Under the pieces are notes generated by a model, which worked only from the letters and a program-made list of their open reading frames with translations, was not told the origin of the DNA and did no database searches. A stretch of DNA of 64,000 nucleotides, taken from NCBI GenBank assembly GCA_009760855.2, contig WPIO01000027.1:1120001-1184000 (forward strand). The letters run 5' to 3'. Position 1 is the first letter of the stretch. Each line of letters starts with the position of its first letter. This document shows positions 62,210 to 64,000 of the stretch, in pieces. The stretch is from Cristatella mucedo (Eukaryota > Bryozoa > Phylactolaemata > Cristatellidae). A program made the position numbers and the translations under genes.

Positions 62210-63400
62210 GTGTCTCTTCTGCTGTAACACATTCCACTGAGCCTGAGTGTTACTAAAAAAGGTTGGCTACTGATGTAGGCCGAATACTCTTACCTCGGCC
62301 ACACGTCGATATCGCTCCATAGTCATTCTAGTTGGGTTCAAATCAGGCAAGTAGCTGGGCCTGTGGACCAGCACCAAACAAGGATTCTTCAAAAAAGGTA
62401 TTTTACTCAAGTTATTGTTGTTTAAGCAAGTTAGATTTTAAACCTCAAATACTCTGTGCTTGGGGGCATTACATTTGGCAAAAAGTCAAGGACTTGGATA
62501 GAGATTTAATTCTCTTATGATGCTTCACAAACGATGGGTTATTATCATTACTTGTATCAAAACTACTGCACAAATGTGGCAGGTGGCTGCTAATTTGAAA
62601 CGTCACTCAAGGTCGACCCTAGAGAAGAGGTGAGTGCCACCAACCAGGTGTTTCGTCAACCCTAATGTTAATGATGAAAAACTTTTATTAGAAGACTATT
62701 GACTACTGATGCTAGCAGTCTCAGTTCCCCGACTGCTAGAGCTCTATGCCACAATTCATGTGCACCGATTTCACCTTCTCTATAACATCTGATTCTGGCA
62801 CTTCCTTTCCAGCCGGCTAAAGTTATCGACTGTCCTTTTTAACTCAGCTACAGCCCATTTAAACATTAACATCAACTCAGCCAATCGTTTCTTTGCCATG
62901 TGAGCTGACAGAATAAACTGCCAACTATGCACCAGAAGTCACATCTGCTTTGAATGGGCTACAGAAAACTCCAATGTAACCATTTCGTCCCCTTGGCATC
63001 ATGGTGTTATAGACATATCCTCGCCCGAAAAAGTATTTACAAATTTAATTAGACACCGATTACTTAGCAACTATTTGCCATCTGAGGTCCCAAAGCAGCG
63101 TGAGCCAATTTTTACAGAAACCCAATTGACTACCTGCAAACTCATTGTAGATTGCTGGCATGAGGATAACTGTCAGAAATTAAAATATCCCGGCTGCCGG
63201 GAACGATCAGTGTTGATTTGCTTTTACTTGCAGTCTGATCATTTTACCTTTTTCTTGCAATCCAAGTGGCTTAAGGTAGTTGAGTAATTAATGTTTGCAC
63301 TTCCTGCCCACAATGCATTAGTGAAATTGCTCATCCGGTGCTCTGTTGCCAAAGGAAACACAAAGGAACTAAACAGCAAAGTCGCATGTCCAATCGTCAC
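62210..63400. other. Unassigned sequence (probable UQCC1 intron or flank)
   Basis: A - strand frame near 62780-62915 reads HMAKKRLAELMLMFKWAVAE, then LKRTVDNFSRLERK, which is helical and basic but matches no family I can name and lacks clear splice sites. A + frame at 63075-63287 has four cysteines but no recognised domain. Confidence 0.35.
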
Positions 63401-63479
63401 CTATGATACGATGGGTCTACAAAGGTGTCCGGGAGGCTTGGTATAACCGAGGGGACTGTCAGCTACAGCCAGGAGTAGT

Positions 63480-63775
63480 ATTTTGTGGGTGGTAGCATAG
63501 ACGGCTTACCACACTCTGGCCGGCCAAACGACGACAAAAAGGGATGACTGCCTACTAAAGTTGGCTGCACTGGGTCAAAGGAAAACCCCACTACGAGCTC
63601 TCTCGAAGACCTTGGAAGAGATTGCCAGCGAAGCTGTTACTGCCGATACGGCTCCAAGGACGCTTTCTGAGCATGAAATTTACAGAAGAGAGCAAATGCA
63701 AGCCGTTATTAACGAGCATCAAAAAAAAAATCATCTGCAACAGGCAACACGCCCACCTTACAGCTTATGACTAGA
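63480..63775 (+). pseudogene. Tc1/mariner-like transposase N-terminal fragment
   Basis: One frame reads HSGRPNDDKKG. The next reads KRDDCLLKLAALGQRKTPLR, then ALSKTLEE and, after about 12 residues, TLSEHEIYRR. This resembles the paired helix-turn-helix DNA-binding region of Tc1-like transposases, with a GRP motif followed by RDDR.L..LAL and a second helix-turn-helix ending in RTL.E.GIYRR. The frame change between GRP and RDD and the stop near 63768 show decay. The catalytic domain would lie beyond or is lost. Confidence 0.5.
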
Positions 63776-64000
63776 GCCGTTTTCTATTGACCTACGAAAG
63801 TCAATTCATGATCAATGGGATGGCACACGGAGAAATTGCCTAAGCCATAGAAAAGGCAAAGAGATCACCCGTATTGCATACAATTCAACTAAGTTAAAGT
63901 ATGGTGTTTTTGGTTTAAGGCATCGAAACTATTCAGTGCATTAACGGGATTACAGATAGGATCGATTTCATCGACTTGCACAATTTTGGGTTACCCTGTG

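Noticed and set aside
63075-63287. 70-codon + strand frame with several cysteines
   Set aside because: No recognisable motif spacing and no splice or start context that would support it as UQCC1 (wrong strand) or another gene.

Overview
This is animal nuclear DNA, most likely from an invertebrate that I cannot place further. The evidence is long introns with GT/AG (once GC/AG) borders, many CT, GT, GA and GATA microsatellites, and dense decayed non-LTR retrotransposons (CR1/L2 type), tRNA-derived SINEs and DNA transposons. Nothing looks bacterial: there are no operons, and most long open frames are microsatellites or decayed RT fragments.

The main content is one gene on the + strand, TUBGCP6 (gamma-tubulin complex component 6), from a start codon near 8754 to a stop at 59863-59865. 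I assembled 29 exons, plus one tentative micro-exon at 25377, from splice sites, matching intron phases and the order of segments conserved with the vertebrate protein. The product is about 1900 residues: an N-terminal GRIP1-type half (exons 1-15), a charged coiled-coil section (16-19), a large exon with nine GRHVSxES-like repeats (20), a low-complexity linker (21-23), and a well conserved C-terminal GRIP2 half (23-30). Intron phases agree across every mapped junction except two problem places: the gap between exons 10 and 12, and a reading-frame change inside exon 20.

Tail-to-tail with it, 393 bp beyond the TUBGCP6 stop, lies the last exon of UQCC1 (complex III assembly factor, CBP3 family) on the - strand at 60258-60529. 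Its upstream exons were not found and may lie beyond the right edge.

The introns and flanks hold at least three non-LTR families (here LINE-A, LINE-B, LINE-C), two tRNA-headed SINE families (SINE-A, SINE-B), a decayed hAT transposase in the intron after exon 28, and a Tc1/mariner-like fragment at the right edge. SINE-A has the same 3' tail as LINE-A, so LINE-A is its likely mobilising partner. Several insertions are nested. One 99-bp near-perfect foldback at 15497-15740 is built from the 3' end of LINE-C.

Region by region: 1-8.6 kb, CT satellite, a GC-rich stretch of unknown function and retroelement debris; 8.7-59.9 kb, TUBGCP6 with its repeat-filled introns; 60.2-60.5 kb, UQCC1 last exon; 61-64 kb, LINE-A debris, unassigned sequence and the Tc1-like fragment. 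I did not find a new multi-gene system. The most notable observations are the repeat array in GCP6, the LINE-SINE tail sharing, the foldback, and the frame change in exon 20.
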